This document shows positions 5,835-6,458 of a stretch of DNA of 6,458 nucleotides, piece by piece; the first letter of the stretch is position 1, and every line of letters starts with the position of its first letter. The stretch covers positions 1 through 6,458 of the forward strand of contig SMVT01000154.1 of NCBI GenBank assembly GCA_004357365.1, given 5' to 3'. The notes beneath the pieces were generated by a model. It saw only the letters and a program-made list of their open reading frames with translations, was not told where the DNA came from and did not search any database. A program made the position numbers and the translations under genes. The DNA comes from Nitrospina sp. (GTDB taxonomy: Bacteria > Nitrospinota > Nitrospinia > Nitrospinales > Nitrospinaceae).

Positions 5835-6458
5835 ATGATGAATCGAGCCCTCCCGCCTGCAGGCGGCCCCGACCCAAAAATTCTGATGATCAAGCTGGGG
5901 GCCGTGGGCGATCTGGTGATGGCCTCGGCTTTTTTTGAGGGCGTACGGCAGAACTTTCCCCGATCCCGGGTTGCCCTTCTGGTTTCGAACCGGATTTTGC
6001 ATACGGTCAAAGAAAATCCCCATATCGACCAATTCATTTTGGCCGACACCGATGCGATCTATAAAAGCGGTTGGCTCTCCCGCCTGCGGGAAGTGTTCCG
6101 CCTGATCACTTTGTTGCGCAAGCAAAAATTCGATCAGGTGTTCGTGTTGCACTGGGCCTGACCGTTCAACCTGCTGGCGTTTTTGTGCCGCATTGCGGTT
6201 CGGGTGGGATTCGGGCGGAACCGGGAAGGCCTGTTGCTGACGCACCGGGTGCGAACCCCAAAGGAACGGAACAACCGGGAAGCCTATCTGGATTTGTTGC
6301 GGGCGGTGGGCAAACCGGTCCGTTACCGGAAAAGCCATTACTATCTGTCGGCGCAGGAAAACCGTTTCCTGGATACCTTTGTCAAAGAACACCGGATCGG
6401 CACCGAAGAGGTGGTGATCGCTCTGGCTCCCGGCGGTGGCAGGAACATCAAACAAACC
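5835..6458 (+). pseudogene. GT9 heptosyltransferase-like gene interrupted by an in-frame TGA (3' end outside window)
   Basis: Encodes a glycosyltransferase family 9 protein, the family of ADP-heptose:LPS heptosyltransferases that add core sugars at the inner membrane. The N-terminal Rossmann start KILMIKLGAVGDLVMA (15-30) is the family hallmark, followed by helix FFEGVRQNFP (33-42), strand RVALLVSN (45-52) and KFDQVFVLHWA (98-108). Codon 109 is TGA (6159-6161). The same frame then stays open for 99 codons and keeps GT9 character: PFNLLAFL, VRVGFGRN, a GLLLTHRV segment, the helix AYLDLLRAVG, and VVIALAPGGGRN, the start of the nucleotide-sugar binding half. The first part alone (108 aa) would be a useless third of a normal enzyme (about 330-360 aa). 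Start ATG 5835 (or 5838) has no strong Shine-Dalgarno. Most likely a nonsense mutation or sequence error (for example CGA or TGG to TGA); recoding is the less likely alternative. Confidence 0.75.
6159..6161 (+). other. Internal in-frame TGA within the GT9 reading frame
   Basis: One TGA separates two stretches of a continuous GT9-like frame, with no shift of frame on either side. Other genes in the window (HutG-like, hutU, DHH) end with TGA, so TGA is a normal stop here and not a reassigned codon. Confidence 0.85.

Noticed and set aside
6162..6200. SECIS element downstream of the GT9 TGA
   Set aside because: Only short stems with loops TTTTTG or ATT are found. The typical bulged U and loop G are absent, and TGA is an ordinary stop in neighbouring genes.
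5601..6455. 284-codon minus-strand frame opposite the DHH end and the GT9 gene
   Set aside because: It lies opposite two frames with clear family motifs and its own translation shows no domain. It is a shadow, though its length made me consider it given the interrupted GT9.

Overview
The window reads as bacterial chromosome of moderately high GC. It comes from a heterotrophic, probably Gram-negative organism: it carries part of a histidine-degradation (hut) operon and a family 9 glycosyltransferase of the kind that builds LPS core. The taxon cannot be fixed from this sequence. The style (GC-rich genes, LPS-type GT9, compact palindromic intergenic repeats such as CCTCTCCCC-ATGA-GGGGAGAGG) would fit a deltaproteobacterial or Nitrospinota-like lineage, but that is a guess.

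Left half (about 1-3520, minus strand): a hut operon transcribed right to left. First comes an arginase-family, HutG-like hydrolase (3474-2554). Its TGA overlaps the ATG of urocanate hydratase HutU (2557-836) by four bases. A 203-bp gap with three strong hairpins follows, then imidazolonepropionase HutI (632 to beyond position 1, truncated by the window edge). Together these cover urocanate to imidazolone propionate to N-formimino-glutamate, and probably the last hydrolysis. Histidine ammonia-lyase (HutH) is not in view. HutU and the HutG-like protein both deviate from the textbook versions: HutU has an altered active-site signature, and the HutG-like protein has Asn in place of the first Mn-binding His.

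Middle (3475-5721, plus strand): a divergent intergenic region carries putative promoters for both directions. It is followed by three closely spaced genes: a 108-aa ferritin/rubrerythrin-like helical hairpin protein lacking the usual iron ligands, a 138-aa protein with two Cys4-type zinc-ribbon-like clusters and an acidic tail, and a 400-aa DHH/DHHA1 phosphoesterase resembling NrnA/RecJ-type enzymes. The DHH protein lacks the first His of motif I. The three could be one transcript; no shared pathway is obvious.

Right end (5722-6458): a 113-bp spacer, then a GT9 heptosyltransferase-like gene. Its reading frame is broken by one in-frame TGA (6159-6161) but continues open and homologous-looking for another 99 codons to the window edge. 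This is the most notable anomaly: a nonsense mutation, a sequence error, or, much less likely, recoding. I see no convincing CRISPR array, RNA gene, insertion sequence or clearly novel multi-gene system.
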